The notes under the pieces are model-generated. The model did not search any database. It was not told the DNA's origin and saw only the letters and a list, made by a program, of their open reading frames with translations. A DNA stretch of 64,000 nucleotides from Phocaeicola barnesiae DSM 18169 = JCM 13652 (GTDB lineage Bacteria > Bacteroidota > Bacteroidia > Bacteroidales > Bacteroidaceae): NCBI RefSeq assembly GCF_000374585.1, contig NZ_KB894644.1, positions 1-64,000 on the forward strand, in the 5' to 3' direction. Positions 1 through 8,286 of this stretch are shown piece by piece (position 1 is the first letter of the stretch; each line of letters begins with the position of its first letter). Made by a program: the position numbers and the translations under genes.

Positions 1-120
1 GACTTTGCTTTGTATCCTTATGCTGTTCATAATGGTTGATATGCTGTTTATTGCCTTGCTAGAGTCATTCTTTGCAAAAAACTCTTGGAGTTCACCGATA
101 ATATATCTATTTTTGTTCAT
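1..120 (-). CDS. Unrecognised protein, N-terminal fragment cut by the window edge
   Basis: Forty codons run leftward from an ATG at 120-118 to the window edge without a stop. The visible N-terminus begins MNKNRYIIGELQEFFAKND and is followed by a Ser/Ile/Asn-rich stretch. Nothing identifies a family. It lies divergent from the ATPase gene starting at 248, with a 127-nt AT-rich gap that probably holds promoters for both. It could be the start of a transposase or another small cargo gene, but that is a guess. Confidence 0.45.
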   Translation of the reverse strand, partial: MNKNRYIIGELQEFFAKNDSSKAINSISTIMNSIRIQSKV

Positions 121-247
121 GGCTAAAGGGTGCTATATCGTTTGTTTGGCGACATTAATATAGTGATAATCATCGAATTATCAAACTCTTTAGCCTTTTT
201 TATTACATTATTTGAGTACTTGCGAAACTTGAATATACAATAAATAT

Positions 248-1480
248 ATGAGTAGAATAAAAATTAAAAATTTCGGTCCGATAAAAGAGCCAAAGTCCGT
301 AAAGGACGAATGGATAGATATAAAAAAAGTAACTGTATTTACCGGCAATCAAGGTAGCGGTAAAAGTACAGTTGCCAAATTAATTTCCACCTTTACATGG
401 ATGGAGAAGGTTTTAACACGAGGTGATTTCAAAGAAAAAGAATTTACTACCACCAAGTTTAAGAATAAATATTGTGGCTACCATCGTATTTCAAATTACT
501 TTATAAAGGAACGTACTGAGATTATCTATGAAGGAAATGCATACAAATTTACTTACACTAAACAAGGTGAATTTATCATTGAAAAAAGAACAGATACATT
601 TAACAGATATGTACTTCCACAAATTATGTATGTACCAGCTGAGAGAAATTTCATCAGTATGGTTAATAGACCTAATTTGATTAAAGACTTGCCAGATGCT
701 TTACTGGTCTTCTTAACGGAATACAACAATGCCAAGCAACGTATTAAAGGAGGTCTTGAACTTCCTATAAATAATGCACAACTTGAATACAACAAACAAA
801 ATGATATAGTATCTGTAAAAGGAGAAGGTTACAAAGTTAAGCTCATGGAGGCATCCAGTGGGTTCCAATCAATCGTACCGCTGTATTTGGTTTCCTTGCA
901 TTTATCAGAGTCTGTAAAAAGTCAGGCAAATAATGCTCAAAAAATGAGTAGCGATGAAGCGAAACGGTTTGAAGCAGAAGTTGCTAATATATGGAATATG
1001 CCAAACTTGACAGACGAACAACGAAGAATAGCCCTTTCAGCTGTATCAGCCAGATTCAACAAATCAGCATTCATAAATATAGTAGAAGAACCTGAGCAAA
1101 ATCTTTATCCGGAGTCTCAATGGATGATTATGAAACACCTGTTAGCATTTAACAATTCATTGGATGCCAACAAGTTGATTGTTACTACACATAGTCCATA
1201 TCTTATTAACGGTTTGACTATCGCTATCAAAGCAGGGCTACTATTGAAAGATCATTCGCTATCAGACGAAATACGGGAAAAGATAGATTCTGTTTTCCCT
1301 ATTAAGTCAGCTATACAGCCTGATGAAATAGCTATTTATGAATTCAATGAGGTGGAAGGAACAGTAGAAATATTAGATACATATAATGGACTTCCTTCAG
1401 ATGATAATTTTCTCAACAATATGTTGGAAAGGACTAACGAAGATTTTGCTAATTTATTGGAAATACAACAGGAGTTATGA
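248..1480 (+). CDS. AAA/ABC-type ATPase (OLD/AAA_15-like), probable defence ATPase
   Basis: A 410-residue ATPase. The Walker A motif GNQGSGKS is at residues 33-40 near the N-terminus. An ABC-like signature region (ASSGFQS) and a Walker B stretch (INIVEEPEQNLYP) followed by TTHSPYL complete the SMC/OLD-like architecture. Proteins of this layout commonly act as sensors in two-gene anti-phage or plasmid-exclusion modules. The ATG at 248 follows an AT-rich leader. The stop overlaps the start of the next gene (ATGA), so the two are translationally coupled. Base composition is AT-rich compared with the neighbouring mob genes, as expected for cargo. The ATPase fold is clear; the defence role is inferred from family and context. 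Confidence 0.8.
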   Translation: MSRIKIKNFGPIKEPKSVKDEWIDIKKVTVFTGNQGSGKSTVAKLISTFTWMEKVLTRGDFKEKEFTTTKFKNKYCGYHRISNYFIKERTEIIYEGNAYKFTYTKQGEFIIEKRTDTFNRYVLPQIMYVPAERNFISMVNRPNLIKDLPDALLVFLTEYNNAKQRIKGGLELPINNAQLEYNKQNDIVSVKGEGYKVKLMEASSGFQSIVPLYLVSLHLSESVKSQANNAQKMSSDEAKRFEAEVANIWNMPNLTDEQRRIALSAVSARFNKSAFINIVEEPEQNLYPESQWMIMKHLLAFNNSLDANKLIVTTHSPYLINGLTIAIKAGLLLKDHSLSDEIREKIDSVFPIKSAIQPDEIAIYEFNEVEGTVEILDTYNGLPSDDNFLNNMLERTNEDFANLLEIQQEL

Positions 1481-1980
1481 TAAATTTTTTCCCTAAAGAA
1501 CATATTACTTCATCGAGTAAACGTAAATTTGGTATATGCGACCGTCCGGCTCCTGCTGCTGAAAAGGCTTATATTGCTGAGAAGCAGGGGCAGGACTGGA
1601 TTGCGGCTGTAGATAATTATCCTCAAATAAAAGTAAATTTCGTACCAGTTGACCATTGTATTGAATTGCGCAGAGCGGATGGAAATATGGACAATCGCTG
1701 TGACGGCTTTCTGTTTTATAAAGATACAATCATATTTGTGGAATTGAAACAGAGGAAGCTCAAGGGTAGTCAATGGATAAAGGATGGCGAGCAGCAATTA
1801 CGATCTACAATTGGTTATTTTGAGCAACAGAAGGAGGCACAGAATTTTTCCATAAAGAAAGCCTACATAGCCAATAGCGAGAAGCCATATTTTCGAACAG
1901 GGCAAGCCGCACGTATGGATCGTTTCTTTTCAGATACGAATTATATCTTACGAATAGAAAACAGAATACCAATAGAATAA
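1477..1980 (+). CDS. Putative PD-(D/E)XK-like nuclease partner of the ATPase
   Basis: A 167-residue protein overlapping the ATPase gene by four bases. Residues 74-94 hold the pattern CDGFLF...FVELKQRK, an Asp (D76) followed by E89-L-K91 at the end of a hydrophobic strand. This is the core of the PD-(D/E)XK nuclease fold. No other domain, signal peptide or membrane segment is seen. Overlap with an OLD/AAA_15-like ATPase suggests a sensor-effector pair in which this protein would cut nucleic acid. The motif is visible, but the family is not recognised and activity is unproven. The 300 nt downstream are non-coding. Confidence 0.6.
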   Translation: MINFFPKEHITSSSKRKFGICDRPAPAAEKAYIAEKQGQDWIAAVDNYPQIKVNFVPVDHCIELRRADGNMDNRCDGFLFYKDTIIFVELKQRKLKGSQWIKDGEQQLRSTIGYFEQQKEAQNFSIKKAYIANSEKPYFRTGQAARMDRFFSDTNYILRIENRIPIE

Positions 1981-2314
1981 TCGGTAGATCTTGCAATGAT
2001 TTTGTCAAAACATAGAAATTAGATGCAGAAATTACCGCTTCTATTTATATTGTTAGTAATATCACGGTTTGCAGTACTGTAAGGATTTAGAAACTAAAGT
2101 ACATGAAAAAAATCATAACTCAATAAAAGTGTTGTAATCTTTCATTATAGTTTTGGCATGACGGAGAATATTCAATTCTAAAATATTTATTGGGGAGTTT
2201 GAAGTTGATTGCTTATGTGATATATACAAGAAAAAGAAAATAAGTCTCTCAGACAATGAAAGGCAGCATACTTGGGGGGCGTTCTTTATTTATAACGGGA
2301 ACAGAAAAAAAAGG
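1981..2314. other. AT-rich intergenic gap, nothing recognised
   Basis: Between the nuclease-like gene and the end of the mobC operon there is about 330 nt of AT-rich sequence. I see no convincing gene, RNA or repeat. It marks the composition boundary between AT-rich cargo and the GC-rich mobilisation region. Confidence 0.5.
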
Positions 2315-2360
2315 AAAATCCGTAACACGACAGGGAAAGGCTGTACGTGCTACGGATTTT
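2315..2360 (-). terminator. Rho-independent terminator of the mob operon
   Basis: Arms AAAATCCGTAACACG (2315-2329) and CGTGCTACGGATTTT (2346-2360) pair over 15 bases with one mismatch. On the minus strand the hairpin is followed by a T-rich run. It sits just downstream of the mobC stop codon. Confidence 0.7.
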
Positions 2361-2386
2361 CTCTTTTCATCTGACCGTATATCCGG

Positions 2387-4395
2387 TTATCTGCCGCTGA
2401 GGAGGTATTGCAGTTCGGGGTCGGACTGTATGCGCTGCAACTCGTCGGCGACAATCTGCCGGACCTCGGCACGGATACGGTTGTAGTTATCCTGGATCAT
2501 CTCCTTCATGCGGTCGTTGCCGCCGGCATCGGTAAAGTCGGTGATGACGGGTATGGGCCGGTAAGCCTGTTCCTCACGCTTCACTTTCTCGGCATCGACC
2601 ACAATCTCGCAATGGAAAATCTTCTGTTCGATGCGCTCGTCGTAGTTGTCGGCGACGGCTCCCACGAACATGCCCTGCGTGAGCGTGGAAATCTTGCTTG
2701 CCGGAATCAGGCTCTCCATCTGCGTATTGATGGAAGTGGACTTGTCCTCGCGGTTGATGGTGATACTCTGCCGCCTCTGGAGAATCTTGCCGAAACGCTC
2801 GGAAAGGGTCTTGGCGGTCTCGCCCACGACCTGACCAGAAAAGATGTTGCCGACGGTGTTCATGACTACGGCGGCCTCCTTGTCGCCGTAGTCACGCTTG
2901 AGCTGGGAAAAGTCCTGAAAACCCAGCAGGGTGGAAACCTTGTTGCTTCGGGCGGTGGCAATCAGGTTGTCCAGCCCCTTGAAGTAAATCGTGGGCAGCT
3001 CGTCGATGATGATGGAGGACTTGAGCCTGCCCTTCCTGTTGACGAGCTTGACGATGCGCGAGTTGTACAGCCCCAACGCCGCCCCGTAGATATTCTGGCG
3101 GTCGGGATTGTTGCCGACACAGAGAATCTTCGGCTCGTCGGGGTTGTTGATGTCAAGCGTGAACTCACTGTCGGACATGACCCAGTAGAGTTGCGGGGAA
3201 ATCATGCGCGAGAGCGGAATCTTTGCCGAGGCTATCTGACCGGCAAGCTGTTCCATCGCCCCGCCCTGCCAGGCGTCCATGAACGGGGAAAGGTAGTTCT
3301 CCAGTTCGGGATAGCTGGTGAGAATCGGGAACAGGTCCTCGTAACGGCGGTTGAGCAGCTCGATGGCATGGGGAAAGGTGCAGTATTTCCCGTCCTGATA
3401 GATGCGGAGGAACCATATCACGGCGGCGAACAGGATAATCGGAGACTCGACAAAGAAGTCGCCCTGCTTCTGCACCCAGGTCTTGTTCAAATTGAGCATT
3501 ATCGTATAGGCACTCTCGTAGGCATCGGTGATGTCCTCCATGAAATCCGGATGGATGGGATTGCAGCGGTGCGAGCGCCGCGGATCGTCGAAGTTGATGA
3601 CGTAGAACTTCGGCCTGACCCTGTATGCGTCCATGTGGTTCAGCAGGTGGTTGTAGGCGATGGTGGAAAGGTCGCTGAACTTGAAGTCGTAGATGTACAT
3701 GGCAAAGCCCTTCTCAATCTGCTGTTTGATGAAGCTGTTCACCACGGCATAGGATTTTCCGCTGCCCGGCGTACCCAGTACGATGGTGGCACGGAAGGGG
3801 TTTACCACATTGATATAGCCATTGTTCCACTTCTTCCTATAATAGAAACGTGTGGGCAGATTGACGGAATACCCGTTCTCCATGAGGCGGGTTTCCTGCA
3901 TGAAGCTCTCGTTCTCGACATTGAACACGTCTTCCATGAAGTTTGTACGCAAAAGACGGCTCATCCATGTGCCCGCCATGAGCAGGCAGACATAGCCTGC
4001 CGCCATCGAAGCGGTGTAGAGACCCGCAACCGCCTCCACCGTAAGCGGCAGGGAGAGCACCCACCAGTTGCCGAAGAACAGCACCAGCCCCGCGGCAAGT
4101 ACCGCCCAGATCCGGCGCCAGGTGATTTTCTCCTCCTTGACACCCTTCGTGCCGAGGCACGAGAGCGCGAGCAGAAGAAGGGCAAAGAGCTTCGTGTAGA
4201 GAATGTGATGGAACAGCCCGGCGGTACGGTCGAAGTTCATCAGTACCCGGTCCACGACACCTATGCCGATGCCCCATAGCCTTACGGCTTCGTAACAATA
4301 CCAGTAGAGGTGGATGACCACCAGAATAATGTTACGGCACGGAGAAAATCCATGATTTTCGCCAGTGCCCTCAAATCGTCTTCCTGTTGTGACAT
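2387..4395 (-). pseudogene. mobC: MobC/TraG-type coupling protein (VirD4 family), apparent frameshift near the N-terminus
   Basis: The type IV coupling protein carries relaxase-bound DNA to the transfer channel at the inner membrane. The N-terminus MSQQEDDLRALAKIMDFLRAV starts at the ATG at 4395-4393. The continuation (IILVVIHLYWYCYEAV, the first membrane helix) lies in another frame, because one base is missing near 4331-4334. Downstream the gene is intact: further membrane segments, Walker A GTPGSGKS and Walker B IIIDELP. It is the last gene of mobA-mobB-mobC. An open frame continues upstream of the shift, but that translation is an artefact overlapping mobB. Unless this is a sequencing error or is bypassed, the full-length protein is not made. 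Confidence 0.8.
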
Positions 4396-4427
4396 AATCT
4401 GTTTCTGTTTTCAAGTGAATGACTGAA

Positions 4428-5699
4428 TTATAATCCCTGTCCCTTGCGGCGTTTTTTTCGCTTGCGCCTGAGGTCGCGCTCGAAGGCGGCTTCCTCGGCC
4501 TGTGCGCCCGAAGCGTCGCCGCCGAGCAAGCCCAAGCCGGAGGAATACCCCTCGTCGTATTCCACGGCGGGACGGGTGTCGGGCTGCTGCCCGTCCACGG
4601 CGATGGTGAACGGTATGGGCGGAGTGCCGGCATACGGCAGGGTGAAATGCTCCTGCAGGGCATTGGCGGAAAACTCCCTGCCCAAGCGCGAGCCGTTGAG
4701 CACACAGCCCGTGCGGTGGTCAATGAAGGTCGCCCCGTAGATGCGCCCTTCGTCGGTATGGCGGAACACCACATCCACACCTTTCGCTTTGAGCAGGGCG
4801 ACAAACTCCTCGCGGCGGTATGTCCGGGCAAGCACAGCAGCGACGGTCTTGCGGGTTATCTCCGCCAGACGTTTATCCCGAATTTGTCCTTTGGAAAATT
4901 CAAACCTGCGCTGTACGGCTTCGTAGCCGACAGACTTGCCGATGCGGGAAGCCTTGAAGGGAGTGCCGGTCCTGTTGCCGGCATCGCCGGTGGCGGACGG
5001 GTTGCTGAACGATAGCGAAAAATAGACCAGTCCGTGGTACTTGCGCCCGTTCACGATGCCGTGGGCTTCCTCCACGGTGACGTTGTAAAGCGAGAGAAGG
5101 GCACGGTATTCGCCCATCGTCTGGAACCTGTAGCCTGCCATGACCGCCTTGACGACATTCGATACCTGCCGCCTGACATCGCCCTGCGATGTGTCCACCG
5201 GGCGGAGCGGATTGTCGGTACGGTGCTGCCGGCGGTCTGCCGGGTGCAGTCCGTATTTCTTTTCCAGCTCGGAGGTGATGCGCCTGCTGCGGCGGTGGAT
5301 GAAATCGCGGTTGAGCCGCCGTCCCTGCCCGTCCACATTGACGGAGACGATGTGCAGGTGGTGGCGGCTGATGTCCTCGTGCTTGAACACGAGGTAAGGC
5401 TGGTCGCCGTAGCCCAGCCTGTCGAGATACTCGCGTGCGAGCTGTTCCAGCTCCACGTCGGTCAGGCGGTCGTCGGGGTGCGGATTGAGCGAAATATGGA
5501 TGACCTTATTCCGAGTGCGCACCTGCTCCGGCATGAAGCGCATGAAGTCCTGCTCGGCACGGGCTATGTCCACATGTCCGCTGCCGTCGTCAAAAATCCG
5601 GTTTACGGCAAGGAGCCTGCCTTCGCCTTCGTTCACCTTCTGCCCGTTGTAGGCAAGCGCACCGTACAGTGACGTGCCTACGGTAATTTTCGCTATCAT
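4428..5699 (-). CDS. mobB: MobB relaxase
   Basis: A 423-residue relaxase that would nick the ICE at oriT and stay joined to the 5' end during transfer. Tyrosines Y12 and Y17 are candidate nucleophiles. The metal-binding histidine region is H107 with H113, H114 and H116 (HEDISRHHLHIV), and an earlier HISLNPHPDD motif starts at 68. This is the usual layout of Bacteroides MobB-type relaxases. The ATG at 5699-5697 overlaps the mobA stop codon, so the longer upstream open frame is not the start. The C-terminus is rich in Lys and Arg. It is followed by mobC. Confidence 0.9.
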   Translation of the reverse strand: MIAKITVGTSLYGALAYNGQKVNEGEGRLLAVNRIFDDGSGHVDIARAEQDFMRFMPEQVRTRNKVIHISLNPHPDDRLTDVELEQLAREYLDRLGYGDQPYLVFKHEDISRHHLHIVSVNVDGQGRRLNRDFIHRRSRRITSELEKKYGLHPADRRQHRTDNPLRPVDTSQGDVRRQVSNVVKAVMAGYRFQTMGEYRALLSLYNVTVEEAHGIVNGRKYHGLVYFSLSFSNPSATGDAGNRTGTPFKASRIGKSVGYEAVQRRFEFSKGQIRDKRLAEITRKTVAAVLARTYRREEFVALLKAKGVDVVFRHTDEGRIYGATFIDHRTGCVLNGSRLGREFSANALQEHFTLPYAGTPPIPFTIAVDGQQPDTRPAVEYDEGYSSGLGLLGGDASGAQAEEAAFERDLRRKRKKRRKGQGL

Positions 5700-6148
5700 G
5701 ACTTTTCCTCCTTTTCCGACAGCTTCTGCCGGAACTCGCGAGACAGTTCCATGACCTGCTGCGTCAGGGCGGCCAGCTCCCCGGTACACTTCTCCAGACG
5801 GTAGAGCAATGCCATCGCCTTCTTCTCCGAAAAATGACAGCGCAGCTCCCTGACCACCTGGTTGTAGTTGTTGCCTACCATGCGGTACTGCGCATGGAAA
5901 GCGGAGAGCTTCGTACAGTAATCCAGCAGCGTCCTGTCCGTGACCAGTACCCGGAAGGGCTGCCTGAAAAAATGTGCCTTGAGAAACACCGCCCTTGCAT
6001 ATACGCCGGACTTCTCGTGCATGGAGAGGAACTTCAGCCATTCCTCATTGTCGAAACGCACCATCACGCAGTGCGACTTGCGGCTTTCCTTGGGATGCCG
6101 CCCCCATTTGGAGCCTTCCGCTCCGTTTCCTTTACCATTTCTGTTCAT
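5696..6148 (-). CDS. mobA: MobA mobilisation accessory protein
   Basis: A 150-residue basic protein matching the MobA accessory factor of CTn-type elements, which helps the relaxase load at oriT. The N-terminal third is Lys/Arg-rich with a ribbon-helix-helix-like stretch (HCVMVRFDNEEWLKFLSMHE), and the C-terminus is helical. The ATG at 6148-6146 lies 9 nt after the element AACCACTAAATCC, which also precedes traI and traN at the same spacing. Its stop overlaps the mobB start (ATGA), so the pair is coupled. It is transcribed away from traA across the palindromic region. Confidence 0.85.
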   Translation of the reverse strand: MNRNGKGNGAEGSKWGRHPKESRKSHCVMVRFDNEEWLKFLSMHEKSGVYARAVFLKAHFFRQPFRVLVTDRTLLDYCTKLSAFHAQYRMVGNNYNQVVRELRCHFSEKKAMALLYRLEKCTGELAALTQQVMELSREFRQKLSEKEEKS

Positions 6149-6157
6149 CTTACATAA

Positions 6158-6170
6158 GGATTTAGTGGTT
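6158..6170 (-). promoter_or_regulatory. AACCACTAAATCC leader element before mobA
   Basis: On the minus strand this 13-mer ends exactly 9 nt before the mobA ATG. The same 13-mer at the same 9-nt spacing occurs before traI (13609-13621) and traN (17617-17629). Confidence 0.6.
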
Positions 6171-6295
6171 TGTATAAAAATGTGCCGGACGGCAGCATCC
6201 GCAGACACGGCGCAGCCGGGAGACAGGCTTCCCGACTTCGGAGAGGAAGCCCCTCCCCGCATGGGGCAAGGTCGTTTCCGGGAGTAACCGGAAAC

Positions 6296-6415
6296 CCTTT
6301 GAGTTACTCAAAGGACACCTTGCTATTAGCGGTTGCTAATAAGAATCCGTCCGCGACGGATTGGAAAGCCAACCTGCCATCACCCACGGGACAGGGTACC
6401 GGCCAACCGGTACCC
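6296..6415. other. oriT: Candidate oriT: four perfect inverted repeats
   Basis: Between divergent mobA and traA lie four perfect inverted repeats in 120 nt. They are CCTTTGAGT/ACTCAAAGG (6296-6314), TATTAGC/GCTAATA (6324-6341), AATCCGTC/GACGGATT (6344-6362) and GGGTACCGG/CCGGTACCC (6394-6415). The position upstream of the relaxase genes and the dense short-loop palindromes fit an origin of transfer. No nic site can be identified from sequence alone. Confidence 0.55.
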
Positions 6416-6619
6416 CGGAGCTGCCCAAAAGAGAAAACGGAAGCCCGGCATACACCAGAGGCGTCAGTCTGCCGTCGTGGGTGCAAAGTTAGGGTGCGGG
6501 ACAGAGCCGCGGAACCGCCGGAAAAAGCCACAGACTTCCACATCGGCGCCAAATGCTGCCACGAAGACCCGAAGTGATACAGATACGGGAAAATGCCCCT
6601 TCCTTTGCGGACAGGAAAA

Positions 6620-6736
6620 CCGGCACGCCCACCAGCCGGCACGCCGCATTGTCCGCCACACTGCCAGTATGCCTGCCTGCCGGCACGCAGGCATACCGGC
6701 GGGAACACGGACAGGCAGACCGGGGAACCGGCACGC
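6620..6736. repeat. Four copies of CCGGCACGC plus a 10-bp palindrome upstream of traA
   Basis: CCGGCACGC occurs at 6620-6628, 6636-6644, 6680-6688 and 6728-6736. The third copy lies within the inverted repeat GTATGCCTGC/GCAGGCATAC (6667-6676 and 6687-6696). Clustering about 150-270 nt before traA suggests a protein-binding array or part of the oriT/regulatory region. The very high GC content makes some recurrence expected by chance. Confidence 0.4.
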
Positions 6737-6888
6737 CGGCAATGGTACACACAGGCTGACGGGCATGGAGACAGCCCGGCGTGCGCAAGGGCCGGCATCC
6801 CTGCCGCCAAGCGGACACGCCAGTGCGGACGCAGGGACGCCTGCCGGGAAAACAAACTGAAGTATAACGTACAAAAAGACAAGGAAGC

Positions 6889-7650
6889 ATGAAGAAAGAA
6901 CCCCTGTTCATCGCCTTCTCCACCCAGAAGGGAGGAGCCGGCAAAACGACACTCACCGTGCTGATGGCGAGTTACCTGTATTATGTGAAGGGATACGACG
7001 TGGCAGTCGTGGACTGCGACTATCCCCAGTTCAGCCTGAAAGACATGCGCGAGCGTGACCTGAAGAACATCGAACGCAACCCGCACCTGCGCAGGGCTGC
7101 CTACGAGCAGTTCAAACGCCTGGGCAAACGTGCGTACCCGATAGTCGGGAGCCGTCCGGACCATGCGGTGGAAGCGGCAAGGCCGTTTGTGGAATCGGAG
7201 ACACCGCCCGACTTTGTATTCTTCGACCTGACGGGTACGGTAAACAACATGGGACTGATAAAGACGGTGGCGACGATGGACTACATATTCTGTCCCATAG
7301 CCGCCGACCGCTTTATCATGGAAAGCTCGCTGAAATATGCGGGCATACTGAACGACACGCTGGTGACGACGGGAAAGTCGAACATAAAGGGCATCCGCCT
7401 GCTGTGGAACATGGTGGACCGGCGCGAGAAGACCGACCTGTACGACATCTACGAGAAGGTAATCGCCGGAATGGGGCTTGAGGTGCTGAAGACGAGCCTG
7501 CCGGACAGCAAGCGTTTCCGCAAGGAAGGTGCCGAGGAAGGCGACCGCCCGCTGTTCCGCTCGACGCTGCTGCCTCCGGACAGGACACTGGCAAAGGGCA
7601 GCGGCATAGACGCGCTGGCGGAAGAGATACTGGAAATAGTAAACCGCTGA
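6889..7650 (+). CDS. traA: TraA, ParA-family ATPase of the conjugation operon
   Basis: A 253-residue ParA/MinD-type ATPase. The deviant Walker A KGGAGKT is at residues 14-20, and the VVDCDYPQFSL strand near residues 40-50 carries the second conserved Asp. In Bacteroides CTns this protein is the first of the tra operon and is thought to help position or regulate transfer. The ATG at 6889 follows the A-rich leader ACAAGGAAGC. traB follows after 4 nt. The gene is GC-rich like the rest of the tra block. Confidence 0.9.
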   Translation: MKKEPLFIAFSTQKGGAGKTTLTVLMASYLYYVKGYDVAVVDCDYPQFSLKDMRERDLKNIERNPHLRRAAYEQFKRLGKRAYPIVGSRPDHAVEAARPFVESETPPDFVFFDLTGTVNNMGLIKTVATMDYIFCPIAADRFIMESSLKYAGILNDTLVTTGKSNIKGIRLLWNMVDRREKTDLYDIYEKVIAGMGLEVLKTSLPDSKRFRKEGAEEGDRPLFRSTLLPPDRTLAKGSGIDALAEEILEIVNR

Positions 7651-7654
7651 ACGG

Positions 7655-8065
7655 ATGGCAAAGAAACTCGATGTCGATATTGATCCCGGCAAGTTTCTGG
7701 ACTCGTTCCGTCCGGAGATGCCCGCGTCCGCCCCCGAGGTGGAGGACAAGGCAGAAGCAAATGCAGGCGGAAAACCCGCAGCAGAGAGGACAAAGGCTCC
7801 ACAGAAGACCCCAAGGACCGGAAAGGGAAAGGAAGAGGAATATCTGGAACGCTTCCTGAACGCCCCGAAAATTCCGGTATGCTCCGGCAAGACAGCCTAT
7901 ATACGCAAGAGCTACCACGAGCGGATACAGCGCATCGTGCAGGTCATTGGCAAGAACGGGCTTACCCTGTCGGTCTATGTGGACCGCGTACTGGAAGAGC
8001 ACTTCCGCGAGTATGAGGAAGTGATACGCAAGCTCTACAAAAAGAGCTATGAGGACATTTACTGA
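7655..8065 (+). CDS. traB: TraB, DUF3408 family protein
   Basis: A 136-residue protein of the DUF3408 type found directly after traA in CTnDOT-like elements. The N-terminal half is a low-complexity, Pro/Lys/Ala-rich linker. The C-terminal half (from about residue 70: APKIPVCSGKTAYIRKSYHE) looks like a ribbon-helix-helix fold, as in ParB-like partners of ParA. Its location 4 nt after traA supports a TraA-TraB pair. The biochemical role is unknown. Confidence 0.8.
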   Translation: MAKKLDVDIDPGKFLDSFRPEMPASAPEVEDKAEANAGGKPAAERTKAPQKTPRTGKGKEEEYLERFLNAPKIPVCSGKTAYIRKSYHERIQRIVQVIGKNGLTLSVYVDRVLEEHFREYEEVIRKLYKKSYEDIY

Positions 8066-8094
8066 TTATTCATCCAAAAAGAAAGGAAAAGACA

Positions 8095-8283
8095 ATGGGA
8101 AGATTTTTCAAGACAAACAGGAAAAAGGAGACACACGGCAGGCTCACGCTCCCCGTGCGTGCCCTGACCGGTGACGGCAGCACCACTGGCGGACAGAGAG
8201 GGAACATACCGGAAGAACACCCGCAGACATCCGGGGACGGGACCGCCTCCCTGATGTGCCGGGAAAAACCGCAACCGCTTTAG
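8095..8283 (+). CDS. Small hypothetical protein between traB and traD
   Basis: A 62-residue open frame starting at an ATG after an A/G-rich leader and ending 3 nt before the next start codon. The spacing fits an operon gene. The sequence is polar, with Gly, Thr and Arg and no recognisable domain. It occupies the traC position of CTn operons, but I cannot match it to TraC. It may be real or a chance frame in GC-rich DNA. Confidence 0.4.
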   Translation: MGRFFKTNRKKETHGRLTLPVRALTGDGSTTGGQRGNIPEEHPQTSGDGTASLMCREKPQPL

Positions 8284-8286
8284 CTT

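Noticed and set aside
2408..4279. Long open frame on the plus strand across mobC
   Set aside because: It is antisense to a well-supported coupling-protein gene with Walker motifs, and its predicted protein has no domain pattern. High GC creates long shadow frames here.
4396..4831. Upstream extension of the mobC frame
   Set aside because: It overlaps mobB on the same strand in another frame, and the family N-terminus is found at 4395 in the other frame, so the extension is caused by the frameshift.
6600..6800. CRISPR array
   Set aside because: The repeats are 9 nt long, irregularly spaced, within palindromic GC-rich DNA, and no cas gene is in the window.
6304..7890. Long minus-strand frame across the oriT region and traA
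   Set aside because: It runs antisense to traA and through palindromic non-coding DNA and has no recognisable protein features.
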